A program made the position numbers and the translations under genes. A stretch of 64,000 bases of DNA from the NCBI RefSeq assembly GCF_009877425.1, contig NZ_WXEY01000003.1, forward strand, positions 62,001-126,000. Reading direction: 5' to 3'. Positions 53,675 through 62,331 of the stretch are shown piece after piece. This DNA is from Heliomicrobium undosum. GTDB taxonomy: Bacteria; Bacillota; Desulfitobacteriia; Heliobacteriales; Heliobacteriaceae. Under the pieces are notes generated by a model. It saw nothing but the letters and a program-made list of their open reading frames with translations. It was not told the origin of the DNA and did not search any database. Within the stretch, counting starts at the first letter, position 1; each line of letters begins with the position of its first letter.

Positions 53675-54760
53675 TTAGCCGTTCTTCTGCATGAACGCCT
53701 TCATGAAGTCCGCCAATGCCTGGCAGCCTTCGCGGGGCAAGGCGTTGTAAGTGGAGGCGCGCATGCCGCCGACGGAGCGGTGGCCTTTCAGGCCGATGAG
53801 GCCGGCTTTCGTCGCTTCGCTGGCGAAGGCCTTCTCCAGGTCCTCGTTGGGCAGGCGGAAGGTGATGTTCATGGTGGAGCGGCTGTCCTTGTCGGCATGG
53901 CCTTTGTAGTAGCCGTTGCTACCGTCGATGACGTCATAGATCAGGGCCGCTTTTTCCACGTTTTGCTTTTCCATGGCCGCCAGGCCGCCCTGGGCCTTGA
54001 GCCAGCGGAGGACCAGGTTGACCATGTAGACGGAGAAGCTGGGCGGTGTGTTGTAGAGAGAGTTGTTCTTGGCATGGATGTCATAACGGAGCATGGAGGG
54101 CAGCTTGGTGGAGGCCTTCTCGATCATGTCCTGGCGGATGATGACGACGGTGACGCCGGAGGGGCCGAGGTTTTTCTGGGCGCCGGCGTAGATGAGGGCG
54201 AACTTGTTGGCGTCAAAGGGCTTGCAGAGGATGTCGCTGGACATGTCGGCGATGAGGGGGATGTCGCCGAAGTCGGGGAAGCTCTGCCACTGGGTGCCGA
54301 AGATGGTGTTGTTCGAGGTCAGGTGTATGTAGGCCGGCGCCTCGCTCAACTGGATCTCGTCAGCCTTGGGGATGCGGACGTAGTTGCCTTCCTGAGTGGT
54401 GGCGGCCACATGGGTCTGGCCAAACTTTTGCGCTTCTTTCAGCGCCTTTTCGGACCAACTGCCGGTGAGGATGTAGTCAGCCGTCTGGCCGGCGCCGAGA
54501 AAGCTCATGGGCACCATGGCGAATTGGGTGCTGGCTCCGCCTTGGAGGAAGAGGACCCGGTAGTTGTCGCCCAGGCCGAGCAGTTCCTTCATATTGGCTT
54601 CCGCTTCGTTGTTGATGGCTTCATATTCTTTGGACCGGTGGCTGATCTCCATGACCGACATGCCGGTCCCTTTGTAGTTCAGCATTTCTCGTTGGGCTTC
54701 TTCGAGTACGGCCAGGGGCAGGGTGGCGGGGCCTGCGTTGAAGTTGAAGACGCGCTCCAT
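53675..54760 (-). CDS. serC: Phosphoserine aminotransferase SerC
   Basis: 361 residues. FNFNAGPATLPLAVLEEAQ, LFLQGGASTQFAMVPMSFLG, the PLP-lysine region LIYAGAQKNLGPSGVTVVII and TMNITFRLPNEDL are SerC signatures. It converts 3-phosphohydroxypyruvate to phosphoserine with PLP and glutamate. A close sigma-A promoter lies 50 nt upstream. No serA is next to it. Confidence 0.96.
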   Translation of the reverse strand: MERVFNFNAGPATLPLAVLEEAQREMLNYKGTGMSVMEISHRSKEYEAINNEAEANMKELLGLGDNYRVLFLQGGASTQFAMVPMSFLGAGQTADYILTGSWSEKALKEAQKFGQTHVAATTQEGNYVRIPKADEIQLSEAPAYIHLTSNNTIFGTQWQSFPDFGDIPLIADMSSDILCKPFDANKFALIYAGAQKNLGPSGVTVVIIRQDMIEKASTKLPSMLRYDIHAKNNSLYNTPPSFSVYMVNLVLRWLKAQGGLAAMEKQNVEKAALIYDVIDGSNGYYKGHADKDSRSTMNITFRLPNEDLEKAFASEATKAGLIGLKGHRSVGGMRASTYNALPREGCQALADFMKAFMQKNG

Positions 54761-54811
54761 TGTGGGTTAGCTCCTCTCGCTATGTGAAATTGGGGATAAA
54801 CATTTTTATCT

Positions 54812-54840
54812 ATTATAGCGTGTCCGTCCGTGGTATACAA
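54812..54840 (-). promoter_or_regulatory. Sigma-A promoter of serC
   Basis: On the minus strand TTGTAT (-35, 54840-54835), a 17-nt spacer and a perfect TATAAT (-10, 54817-54812), about 50 nt before the serC start. Confidence 0.8.
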
Positions 54841-55018
54841 TGTTTGCGACACAAAAACGTTTTCCGGTCGAGTAAAAAACTTGCAGCCCTCAACTGTTGC
54901 TTTGCCACTTACTAATGAAGCTGCTGTTGTAACGGAGGGGCTTCCCCGGCGCGGCGTTTCGGTGATCACGATATGGGCTGAAACCGCTGATGCGATGGCC
55001 GCAACCGTTGAGACGCAA

Positions 55019-55055
55019 TAAAAAACCCGCCCTGCGGATGGTCCGCAGAAACGGG
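55019..55055 (-). terminator. Rho-independent terminator
   Basis: On the minus strand a bulged stem (CCCG...GCGGA/TCCGC...CGGG) followed by TTTTTTATT, just after the stop of the 252-residue membrane-anchored protein. Confidence 0.8.
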
Positions 55056-55065
55056 AGGGAACAGG

Positions 55066-55824
55066 TTACGCCTTGCTTTGAACGGGCTCTCGCGCTGTCT
55101 CGACAAAGCGCAGGCTCGCGGCGTTCCATTCGAAGCGGACCTTTTCCTTCTCTACACTTTCCAGGTTGTACTGGGTGGGCATCTTCTTCGGATCGCCGGG
55201 GACTTTGTAGCGGGAGACGGTCCGGTCTACGACGATCACCCCTGGCCCCGGAACGGAGAAATGGTTTTCTTCCTTGACACGATGCCAGTAGATGCCGTCC
55301 GGCCGGTCCCAGGCGTCATGCCAGAAGTACTCGCTTTTCTGTACATGGGAAAAGACCTGCTGGAAGGCGTTGTTTTTATCGAGGCGGAAGATGCGTTTCC
55401 AGGTCGTCTCTTCGAAGCCGCCGGTCCGGTTATCATAGTATTCTTCTACGGAGATCCCCTTTTGGGCGATTCCGGGCAGGTCGACTGCCGACAGCCGGGT
55501 TACTGATGCAAGATCTTTGGATAGGCCGATCAGACGCCCGTCAGCTTTTTGCAGGCCTGCCAAGAATCCTTTGTTTTTGCCGGCGTTGATGCCGAGGATG
55601 ATCTCCTCTCCGTCGAGGGGGGAGGCGTCGATCTCCAGTCGCAGGACACTGGTTGGGGTGAGTGTTTCCCAGCCTTTGGCCTGCAGGGCTCGCCGCACCA
55701 GTTCCCCTTCGTCGGGAAGCTGCTGAAAGTTGAAGGCCGGCAGGCTCGGTGCGTTGAGGAAGATATAGACGGCGGCGACGAGCAGGGTGACCAGGCCGAA
55801 AAACAGGGAGGACTTGCGGCGCAA
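55066..55824 (-). CDS. Membrane-anchored hypothetical protein
   Basis: 252 residues. A single N-terminal helix (SLFFGLVTLLVAAVYIFLNA) anchors an extracytoplasmic domain with no recognised family. Segments EYYDNRTGGFEETTWKRIFR and YFWHDAWDRPDGIYWHRVKE are rich in aromatic and charged residues. The TTG at 55824 is placed 6-8 nt after AAGGAGG. It is monocistronic, with its own terminator. Function unknown. Confidence 0.72.
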   Translation of the reverse strand: MRRKSSLFFGLVTLLVAAVYIFLNAPSLPAFNFQQLPDEGELVRRALQAKGWETLTPTSVLRLEIDASPLDGEEIILGINAGKNKGFLAGLQKADGRLIGLSKDLASVTRLSAVDLPGIAQKGISVEEYYDNRTGGFEETTWKRIFRLDKNNAFQQVFSHVQKSEYFWHDAWDRPDGIYWHRVKEENHFSVPGPGVIVVDRTVSRYKVPGDPKKMPTQYNLESVEKEKVRFEWNAASLRFVETAREPVQSKA

Positions 55825-55994
55825 GGCTATCACCTCCTTGAAAGTCCCTGTATATTATGCAGGCCCTTCAAAAGGGTGATTGCGCCAGCAGGGAGTCGCT
55901 TTGAAGTCCCATTGCAATTTTGGTAAAATGGTCTTGGCGTCCAGCCTGTCGCCGGCAGGGCGAGGGTGGGCGGAAAACTGGAAGGAGTATCATC

Positions 55995-56756
55995 ATGCTT
56001 GTCGATTATCATGTTCACGCCATGGGCCATGGCACATCACGGCATACGGTTGAGGAGATTTCGGCCTATCTGGAGACGGCCCGGATGCGTGGCGTTGCTC
56101 AGGTGGGTTTTGCCGACCATGACCGCTACCTCGACGAATACGACGTCGACGCCATCCGTGAAGCAGCCCTGCAGTATCCGGACGTGCAGGTGCGGCTGGG
56201 GGTGGAGATCGATTATATCCGGAACGCCGATGCCGAGCTTCAGGCGATGACGTCTCGCTATCCCTTTGATTACGTCATTGGCTCGGTCCACAAGATCGAG
56301 GACTGGGATTTCGACTGCGTCGAGTTCATGGACCGCTATGACCGGTGGGAAATGGACGATCTCTACCGTACATACTTTGACCATGTGCGGGAAGTGGCAG
56401 AAAAGGGGCTCTTCAGCTTTATCGGGCACATGGATCTGATCAAGATCTTCAATTTCCGCAACAAACGTCCCATCGTGGAACTGGCCGAGGAGGCGCTCCA
56501 GGCGATTCGCAAGGCGGGACTGCCTTGCGAGATCAACACGAACGGCCTGAACAAGCCGGTCGCCGAGATGTATCCCCAGCGCGTCCTGCTGGAGCGCTGT
56601 TTTGAATTGGGCATCCCAATCATCCTCAGTTCAGACGCCCACTTCGCCCATGAGGTGGGCAGGGACCTGGACAAGGCCCGCGACCTGGCTTGGTCTGTGG
56701 GGTACCGGCAGGTGGCCACTTTCCACCGCCGCAAGTGTGTCATGGAGAACCTTTAA
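55995..56756 (+). CDS. PHP-family histidinol-phosphatase-like enzyme
   Basis: 253 residues. The metal-binding PHP motifs are VDYHVHAMGHG, GFADHDRYLDEYD, GVEIDYIRNA, YVIGSVHKIEDW, FIGHMDLIK and LSSDAHFAHEVGRD. The motif set is that of HisJ-type histidinol phosphatase (HisK family), although related phosphoesterases share it and no his genes are adjacent. The ATG at 55995 follows AAGGAG by 8 nt. Confidence 0.87.
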   Translation: MLVDYHVHAMGHGTSRHTVEEISAYLETARMRGVAQVGFADHDRYLDEYDVDAIREAALQYPDVQVRLGVEIDYIRNADAELQAMTSRYPFDYVIGSVHKIEDWDFDCVEFMDRYDRWEMDDLYRTYFDHVREVAEKGLFSFIGHMDLIKIFNFRNKRPIVELAEEALQAIRKAGLPCEINTNGLNKPVAEMYPQRVLLERCFELGIPIILSSDAHFAHEVGRDLDKARDLAWSVGYRQVATFHRRKCVMENL

Positions 56757-56924
56757 TAAGGGAGAGCCTGCGAAGGTCGAAGGCTTATTAGACATTTGAC
56801 ATTCGGTTATTTCGCAAATAAACTGGCAGCCCCGATGACGCCTTTTTATGATATCGACGCAGCGCCGCATAACAACCGAAACCGGATGTCGTAAGGGAAA
56901 TTCGACATAGGCGAGGTGGGGTAC

Positions 56925-57752
56925 GTGCGCGTCTACATATCGGCCGATCTGGAAGGGGTGGCCGGGGTCGTATCGCCGGCCCAGTTGGTATCCGGACCAG
57001 CGTATGAGGAGGCCCGCCGCTGGATGACGGCCGAGGTGGCGGCGGCTGTCCGGGGCGCCCAGAGGGCCGGCGCTCGGCAGGTGGTTGTCAACGACGCCCA
57101 TGAGGCGATGACCAACCTCCGCCTGGAGGACCTGCCGCCCGGCGTCGAGGTGATCAGCGGCAAGCCCAAGGCCCTGGGCATGATGTGCGCCATCGATGCA
57201 GGCTGGGATCTGGCCTTTTTGACCGGCTGCCATGCCCGGCAGGGCAGCGGCGGCCTGTTGAGCCATTCCTACAGCGCCTCCACAATCGCCCGATTGTGCC
57301 TGAACGGTCGCGAGGTGGGCGAGTTGGGCTTGAACATCTCCCTGGCCCTTGCCTGTAACGTGCCGGTGGGGCTGGTGACGGGTGATGCGGCGGCTGTGGC
57401 GGAGGCGCTGGAACTGTTCCCGGGGCTGCGGACTGTCGCCGTCAAGACAGCCTATGGACGCCAGGCGGCCCGCACGTTGACTCCAGGCGAGGCATGCTCA
57501 CGCATTGAGGCGGCGGCGGGGGAAGCGGTGGCGGCGCCCTGTCAGTCTGATGAGATACGGCACTGGCAGCCGCAACCGCCCTATACGTTGGCGGTGGATT
57601 TTGCCTCCCCCGTCATGGCCGATGCCGTATCCTACATGCCCTTGACCCGGCGGGAGAGCCCCTGCCGGATCACGATGGAACAGGCTGAACTGCCGGCGCT
57701 GTTTCGCGCTTTTCAGGCCATGCTAACAATCGCCGGCGCCGTCGCGCGCTAA
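56925..57752 (+). CDS. M55 D-aminopeptidase, DppA-like
   Basis: 275 residues. RVYISADLEGVAGVV is the DppA opening with its zinc-binding Asp/Glu, followed by VVNDAHEAMTNLR, GCHARQGSGGLLSHSYS and VTGDAAAVAEA. DppA-type enzymes remove D-amino acids from peptides, for instance during sporulation or wall recycling. A GTG at 56925 follows AGGTGG by 6 nt; GTG 56916 is an alternative. Confidence 0.87.
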   Translation: MRVYISADLEGVAGVVSPAQLVSGPAYEEARRWMTAEVAAAVRGAQRAGARQVVVNDAHEAMTNLRLEDLPPGVEVISGKPKALGMMCAIDAGWDLAFLTGCHARQGSGGLLSHSYSASTIARLCLNGREVGELGLNISLALACNVPVGLVTGDAAAVAEALELFPGLRTVAVKTAYGRQAARTLTPGEACSRIEAAAGEAVAAPCQSDEIRHWQPQPPYTLAVDFASPVMADAVSYMPLTRRESPCRITMEQAELPALFRAFQAMLTIAGAVAR

Positions 57753-57792
57753 TCATGTACAATCAATGGGGCGACGGAAGCGAGGTGCAACG

Positions 57793-58536
57793 GTGGAAGA
57801 CCATATGATTCAACGGTTGCCGGCCGATGTGCTCGCCATCGGCGCCCATCCCGATGATGTGGAGTTGGGCGCCGGTGGGGCGGTGGCGCTGGCTGCCAGC
57901 CAGGGTTTGCAGGTGGTCATCGTCGACCTGACAGAGGGGGAAATGGCGTCGAGGGGAACAGTGGCGGAACGGCGCGCCGAGGCGAAGCAGGCGGCGGCAA
58001 TCCTGGGCGTCCGCGAGCGCATCAACTGCCGTTGGGAAGACGGCGGCCTCGGCGATCCGGCCCAGTGGCAAAAACGGGTGGAAGAACTGGCTCATCTGGT
58101 CCGTCGTTTCCGGCCGAGGCTGGTGCTGGCGCCGGAGGGGCCGGACCGTCATCCCGACCACGAGGCGGCAGGACGTCTGGCGCGGGAGGCTGTCTTTTAC
58201 AGCGGTCTCCAGAAGTACGGCGACCCGGACCTTGCGCCCTGGCGGCCCCGGCGTTTTCTGGCCTACCGCATCAATGGCTCTTTTGACGGCGCGGCTTCCT
58301 TCGGCGTTGACGTGAGCGCCCTCTATGACAGGAAACGGGCGGCCCTCGCAGCCTACCGGAGCCAGTTTTTCCGGGAACAGCCGGAAGCGCGCCAGGCCTT
58401 GCATATACCTGACCTTCCGGCCCTTCTGGAGGCGCGGGACCGATACCTGGGCGGGTTGCTCGGTGTTGCTTTCGCGGAGCCCTTTTACGGGGAAGGCCCC
58501 ATCCGGATCGGGCGCATGGACGCCTTGTGGGAGTGA
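57793..58536 (+). CDS. bshB1: Bacillithiol biosynthesis deacetylase BshB1
   Basis: About 247 residues. The LmbE-like zinc motif IGAHPDDVELGAGG, LTEGEMASRGT and PEGPDRHPDHEAAGRLA are the BshB1 signature. It deacetylates GlcNAc-malate, the second step of bacillithiol synthesis. The neighbour bshA, 7 nt downstream, makes its substrate, which fixes the assignment. A GTG at 57793 is used; ATG 57805 is possible. Confidence 0.92.
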   Translation: MEDHMIQRLPADVLAIGAHPDDVELGAGGAVALAASQGLQVVIVDLTEGEMASRGTVAERRAEAKQAAAILGVRERINCRWEDGGLGDPAQWQKRVEELAHLVRRFRPRLVLAPEGPDRHPDHEAAGRLAREAVFYSGLQKYGDPDLAPWRPRRFLAYRINGSFDGAASFGVDVSALYDRKRAALAAYRSQFFREQPEARQALHIPDLPALLEARDRYLGGLLGVAFAEPFYGEGPIRIGRMDALWE

Positions 58537-58543
58537 GGAAGCC

Positions 58544-59671
58544 ATGAACATCGGCATCGTCTGTTACCCTTCCTATGGCGGCAGCGGCGTCGTCGCCTCG
58601 GAACTGGCCCGCCAACTGGGCCGGCGGGGCCACCGCGTCCATGTGTTTTCCTACGAGACGCCCTTTCGCCTGTCCCACTTCGAGGCGAACGTCTTCTTTC
58701 ATGAGGTGGAGGCGCCCGATTACCCGCTCTTCCGCTTTCCGCCCTACCTGCTGGCGCTGTCTTCCAAGATCGTCGAGGTGGCCCGTGAGGCGGACTTGCA
58801 GGTGATTCACGCCCACTACGCCGTGCCTCATACGGCGGCAGCCTACCTGGCCAAGCAGATGCTGGCTGGCGAGCGCCGACTGCCGGTGCTGACGACAATG
58901 CACGGCACCGACATCACCCTCGTCGGCAACGATCCCCAGTTTTATGAGATCACCCGCTTTTCCCTGGAGGCGAGCGACGGTGTGACCGCTGTGTCGCGGA
59001 GCCTGGCCGAGGAATCGGCCGAGACCTTCCGTTTGCGCCGCCTTCCCCGGGTGATCCCCAATTTCGTCGACGCTGAGGAGTACCGTCCCCGCAACAACCC
59101 GGCCCTGCGCGCCCGCTTCGCCCGCCCCGATGAGAAGATCCTCCTGCACATCTCCAACATGCGGCCGGTCAAGCGGGTGGAGGATGTCATCCGCATTTTT
59201 GCCCGGGTCAATGGGCAGGCGCCGTGCCGGCTGCTCCTGGCCGGCGACGGTCCCGAACGGCTTGCTGCGTCCCACCTGGCCGAAGCGCTGGGCTTGCAGG
59301 AGCGCGTCTGCTTTTTGGGCCGCCAGGACAATGTGGCCGAGATCTTCCCCCTGGCCGACCTGTTCCTGCTGCCGTCGGCCAAGGAATCCTTCGGCCTGGT
59401 GGCCTTGGAGGCGATGGCCTGCCAGGTGCCGGTCATCGCCAGCGATACGGGCGGCCTGCCTGAGGTGATCGAAAAGGGTGTGACCGGCTACTTGGCGCCG
59501 GTGGGCGATGTGGAGACGATGGCGGGCTACGCCATCAGCCTGCTGACGGATGAACGGGAATATGCCGTCATGGCGCGGCAAGCCCGTGAAAGGGCGGTGA
59601 ACCGTTTTCGGGCCGATCCGATCATCGATGCATACGAGGCCTATTACGGGGAAATCTTGAATACGCCTTGA
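58544..59671 (+). CDS. bshA: N-acetyl-glucosaminyl L-malate synthase BshA
   Basis: 375 residues. IGIVCYPSYGGSGVVASELA, HVFSYETPFRL, VIHAHYAVPHTAAAYLAKQM, TTMHGTDITLVG, PNFVDAEEYRP and LLPSAKESFGLVALEAMAC are BshA features of the GT4 fold. It joins UDP-GlcNAc and L-malate, the first step of bacillithiol synthesis. bshC, the last enzyme, is not in the window. Confidence 0.95.
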   Translation: MNIGIVCYPSYGGSGVVASELARQLGRRGHRVHVFSYETPFRLSHFEANVFFHEVEAPDYPLFRFPPYLLALSSKIVEVAREADLQVIHAHYAVPHTAAAYLAKQMLAGERRLPVLTTMHGTDITLVGNDPQFYEITRFSLEASDGVTAVSRSLAEESAETFRLRRLPRVIPNFVDAEEYRPRNNPALRARFARPDEKILLHISNMRPVKRVEDVIRIFARVNGQAPCRLLLAGDGPERLAASHLAEALGLQERVCFLGRQDNVAEIFPLADLFLLPSAKESFGLVALEAMACQVPVIASDTGGLPEVIEKGVTGYLAPVGDVETMAGYAISLLTDEREYAVMARQARERAVNRFRADPIIDAYEAYYGEILNTP

Positions 59672-59725
59672 CAAGCTACCAAAAGCGAGTTAGGATAGAT
59701 TCATACATAATAGTAATCATTACTG
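59668..59725 (+). promoter_or_regulatory. Sigma-A promoter with PerR/Fur-like box
   Basis: TTGACA (59668-59673), a 17-nt spacer and TAGGAT (59691-59696) form a promoter overlapping the bshA stop. About 15 nt downstream lies the perfect palindrome AGTAATCATTACT (59712-59724), similar to the PerR-box core TAATNATTA. This would let PerR repress the rubredoxin-like gene. Confidence 0.65.
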
Positions 59726-59742
59726 AAAATGGAGGTGACAAC

Positions 59743-59883
59743 ATGGCGATTTACAAATGCGCGAAGTGCGGCGAGGTCGTCGACAAGCGCTGCAAGCCTG
59801 GCAAATGCCCCAAGTGCGGCGCCCCCAAAGATGAACTGATCAAACAGGAAGGCCAGGCGTCGGGCGGGAAATGCTGCGGTTGA
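59743..59883 (+). CDS. Small rubredoxin-like zinc-ribbon protein
   Basis: 46 residues from an ATG with GGAGGTG 5 nt upstream. Two Cys pairs (YKCAKCGEVV and KCPKCGAPK) form a rubredoxin-type metal knuckle like that of rubrerythrin, and a terminal CC may bind metal or form a disulfide. It likely carries iron and acts in peroxide or redox stress. Its own promoter and PerR-like box precede it. Confidence 0.8.
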   Translation: MAIYKCAKCGEVVDKRCKPGKCPKCGAPKDELIKQEGQASGGKCCG

Positions 59884-59984
59884 TAAAAGACTCGTCCCGG
59901 AGGACAAGCGTTCATCCGGCGCAGGCACTACGCTTGTGCTTGATTGGACCAGCATCCCTTGGGTATACTTGAATAGTGAAGCAA

Positions 59985-60017
59985 GAGAAAAAGCAGGGAG
60001 TGTACCCTGCTTTTCTC
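59985..60017. terminator. Rho-independent terminator
   Basis: GAGAAAAAGCAGGG pairs with CCCTGCTTTTCTC, ending in T-rich sequence, between the rubredoxin-like gene and the DUF362 gene. Confidence 0.85.
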
Positions 60018-60035
60018 ATGAGGAGGGACCGGGAA

Positions 60036-61157
60036 ATGGCAAAGGTTTATTTTGTCTCGCCGCGGGCCAAAGCAGGAAAAGGGCTCGTTGACAAGCTGCG
60101 CCGGTTGATCAAGGCGGCGGGAACGGTCGACTGCGCCGAAAAGGGTGACTTGGTGGCCGTCAAGATGCACTTCGGGGAGCGGGGAAACACGGCCACGATC
60201 AGGCCGCCTTTCGTCGGCGCCGTCGTGGAAGAGATCCGGCGCAAGGAAGCCCGCCCCTTTTTGACCGATTCGAACACCCTCTACCGGGGTTCGCGATCGA
60301 ACGCTGTCGACCATATGGATACGGCCATGGAAAACGGCTATTCCTACGCGACGGTGAAGGCGCCTGTCATCATCGCCGACGGTTTGAACGGGAAAGAGTT
60401 CCGCAACGTTCCCATCCAGGGCAAACGCCTCAAGGAGGCCAAGATCGCCGCCATCCCCCTTGACGCTGACGCCATGATCGTGCTGAGCCACTTCAAGGGC
60501 CATGAGATGACCGGCTTCGGCGGCGCTATCAAGAACCTGGCCATGGGACTGGCCTCCCGCTCGGGCAAACTAGTGCAGCACCAGGACGTAAAGCCAGAGG
60601 TCAATGACAAGTGTAAGGTCTGCGGCAAGTGTGTCCACTGGTGCCCTGTCGACGCCATCACCCTCGGGGAACGGGCTGTCATCGCCGGGGAACGCTGCAT
60701 CGGCTGCGGCGAGTGCACTGTCACCTGTCCCCATAAGGCCATCGCTGTCAACTGGAAGACCGACGTGGGCCTGTTGCAGGAGAAGATGGCCGAATACGCC
60801 TACGCCTCGGTGAAAGAAAAGCGGGAAAAAGGCAAGGTGACCTTCATCAACTTCGTTCTCGACGTGTCCCCGGAGTGTGACTGCTGCTCCTGGAGCGACG
60901 CGCCCATCGTGCCCGACATCGGCATCCTCGCCTCGGATGATCCCGTCGCCCTTGACCAGGCCTGCTACGATCTGGTCAACGAGGCGCCGGGCCTGCGCGA
61001 TGGCCGGCTCGGCGACGCGGGGCAGGGCGAACCGGCCGCCGGTGTGGACAAGTTCCGCATCGTCCATCCCTCTGTCGATGGGACGATCCAACTCCGCCAC
61101 GCCGAGGAGATGGGCTTGGGCAGCCGAACCTATGAACTGGTCCGGCTGGGGGAATAG
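60036..61157 (+). CDS. DUF362 protein with two 4Fe-4S clusters
   Basis: 373 residues. DUF362 region: GDLVAVKMHFGERGN, PFLTDSNTLYRGSR, IVLSHFKGHEMTGFGGAIKN. Two ferredoxin motifs, CKVCGKCVHWCP and CIGCGECTVTCP, form a 2[4Fe-4S] insert at about 190-240. A later CDCCSW adds cysteines. It is probably a cytosolic electron carrier or oxidoreductase subunit; DUF362 proteins have no fixed role. The ATG at 60036 follows GAGGAGGG. It sits between two genes with PerR-like boxes. Confidence 0.88.
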   Translation: MAKVYFVSPRAKAGKGLVDKLRRLIKAAGTVDCAEKGDLVAVKMHFGERGNTATIRPPFVGAVVEEIRRKEARPFLTDSNTLYRGSRSNAVDHMDTAMENGYSYATVKAPVIIADGLNGKEFRNVPIQGKRLKEAKIAAIPLDADAMIVLSHFKGHEMTGFGGAIKNLAMGLASRSGKLVQHQDVKPEVNDKCKVCGKCVHWCPVDAITLGERAVIAGERCIGCGECTVTCPHKAIAVNWKTDVGLLQEKMAEYAYASVKEKREKGKVTFINFVLDVSPECDCCSWSDAPIVPDIGILASDDPVALDQACYDLVNEAPGLRDGRLGDAGQGEPAAGVDKFRIVHPSVDGTIQLRHAEEMGLGSRTYELVRLGE

Positions 61158-61161
61158 GCGG

Positions 61162-61201
61162 TTGACAGTTGCGCCCCCTTTCGATATGATAATAGTAATA
61201 G
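61162..61201 (+). promoter_or_regulatory. perR promoter with overlapping PerR-like box
   Basis: TTGACA (61162-61167), a 17-nt spacer and TATGAT (61185-61190) make a near-consensus sigma-A promoter. TGATAATAGTAATAG (61187-61201) matches the PerR box TTATAATNATTATAA at most positions and overlaps the -10, indicating autorepression. Confidence 0.75.
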
Positions 61202-61247
61202 ATATCGAGATTGTTCTTACGTCCTCTTTCGAAGGGTGGGAATTGCC

Positions 61248-61649
61248 ATGGGCGCCATCGGACCCCGTATGACACGACAAAAATCGCTCGTTTTGGAGAT
61301 CGTTCAAGGCACGACCTGTCATCCGACTGCCGATTGGGTCTACCAGGAGGCGCGCCAGCAGATCCCTGACATCAGCCTCGGGACGGTGTACCGGAACCTC
61401 AACGCCCTGGTCCAGCAAGGTCTGATCCGTGAGATGACCTATGCCGGCGCCAGTTCCCGCTATGACGGCAATGTGGAGAATCATTATCACTTCGTCTGCG
61501 AGAACTGCCACCGCGTCTTTGATGTCTTCATGGATCCGCCGGAGCAATGGGCGCGGCGGGCCGAGGAGATCAGCGGCCATGAGATCAAGGGCCACCGGAT
61601 GGAGTTTTTCGGACGCTGCGCCGAGTGCCGCAAATCGGCCGGCATGTGA
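61248..61649 (+). CDS. perR: PerR-type Fur family regulator
   Basis: 133 residues. A winged helix (PRMTRQKSLVLEIVQ, SLGTVYRNLNALVQQGLIRE) is followed by a dimerisation part with HYHFVCENCHRVFDV and RCAECRKS, the two CxxC pairs of the structural zinc site. Regulatory His ligands (NHYHF, GHEIKGHRMEFFGR) suit a PerR/Fur metal sensor. The family sub-type (PerR over Fur) rests on the nearby redox genes and PerR-like boxes. The ATG at 61248 is used. Confidence 0.85.
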   Translation: MGAIGPRMTRQKSLVLEIVQGTTCHPTADWVYQEARQQIPDISLGTVYRNLNALVQQGLIREMTYAGASSRYDGNVENHYHFVCENCHRVFDVFMDPPEQWARRAEEISGHEIKGHRMEFFGRCAECRKSAGM

Positions 61650-61665
61650 TGTCAATGAATTGTAT

Positions 61666-61701
61666 AAAAACCGCCGGAGGATGCCCTCCGGCGGTTTTTT
61701 T
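61666..61701 (+). terminator. Rho-independent terminator after perR
   Basis: AAAAACCGCCGGAGG pairs with CCTCCGGCGGTTTTTTT with a 4-nt loop. Confidence 0.93.
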
Positions 61702-61791
61702 CGCTTTTTCTGATATCTTCACTCATGCCAGGGCAATCCCTTGCTATAATGGAAAATGGTGATTTCAATCCATTGTGAGGAGGAAGATGCG

Positions 61792-62331
61792 ATGGTCACG
61801 AGTCTGCCGGATCGGTACGGCGAGGACTATATCGGTGTGCTGGTCCGCGATCCCTACCACATCTTCATCTACTGGGAACTGACAGAAAACATGCGCAAAC
61901 GAGTTTTACATAACTGGGGTCTTGGGGAGGATACGCCTTGCCGCTTGCGGATCGAGCGGGAGGACGGCAACCGCTGGGAGACAGCGTACACGGCCGAGCT
62001 GCCGCCAGGCGCTGAAAGTTGGTATGTGAACGGGGTAACCCCCGGGGAGATCTATCGAGCCCAGATCGGCCTGAAGGCCCCGGAGGGACAGTTTGTCGTC
62101 ATCCTCGCCTCCACGGCTATTCACGTTCCGCCTGCGGGGCCGGCGAAAGGGCTTCCCGGCCGCGCCCTCGCCATCTCCGGCGGCATCCGGCCTGTTGCCT
62201 TAGAAGACATGGCGGAGGAGCAGGCAGATGGGCAGGACCGGGAAGACGGTCACGAGCAGGAGCGGGCGCCGCTCAGTTCCTTCTCCCTCTACCGGGGAGA
62301 TAGCGAAAGGGGGCAATCGAGTGTCCGTTAA
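61792..62331 (+). CDS. DUF4912 domain protein
   Basis: 179 residues from an ATG with GGAGG upstream. The DUF4912 core is YIGVLVRDPYHIFIYWELTE, continuing LRIEREDGNRWET and WYVNGVTPGEIYRAQIGLKA. The tail is acidic and Gln-rich. DUF4912 genes commonly precede GH57 and glycosyltransferase genes in Firmicutes, as here, so a role in glucan or polysaccharide metabolism is likely but unproven. It overlaps the next gene by 11 nt. Confidence 0.85.
   Translation: MVTSLPDRYGEDYIGVLVRDPYHIFIYWELTENMRKRVLHNWGLGEDTPCRLRIEREDGNRWETAYTAELPPGAESWYVNGVTPGEIYRAQIGLKAPEGQFVVILASTAIHVPPAGPAKGLPGRALAISGGIRPVALEDMAEEQADGQDREDGHEQERAPLSSFSLYRGDSERGQSSVR

Noticed and set aside
53420-54787. 455-codon plus-strand frame across serC
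   Set aside because: Antisense of serC, which has all family motifs, its own promoter and a terminator.
54830-55021. 63-codon plus-strand frame between serC and the 252-residue protein gene
   Set aside because: Begins in the serC promoter, ends in a terminator stem and has no ribosome site.
58271-59674. 467-codon minus-strand frame
   Set aside because: Antisense of bshB1/bshA; no ribosome site or recognisable domain.
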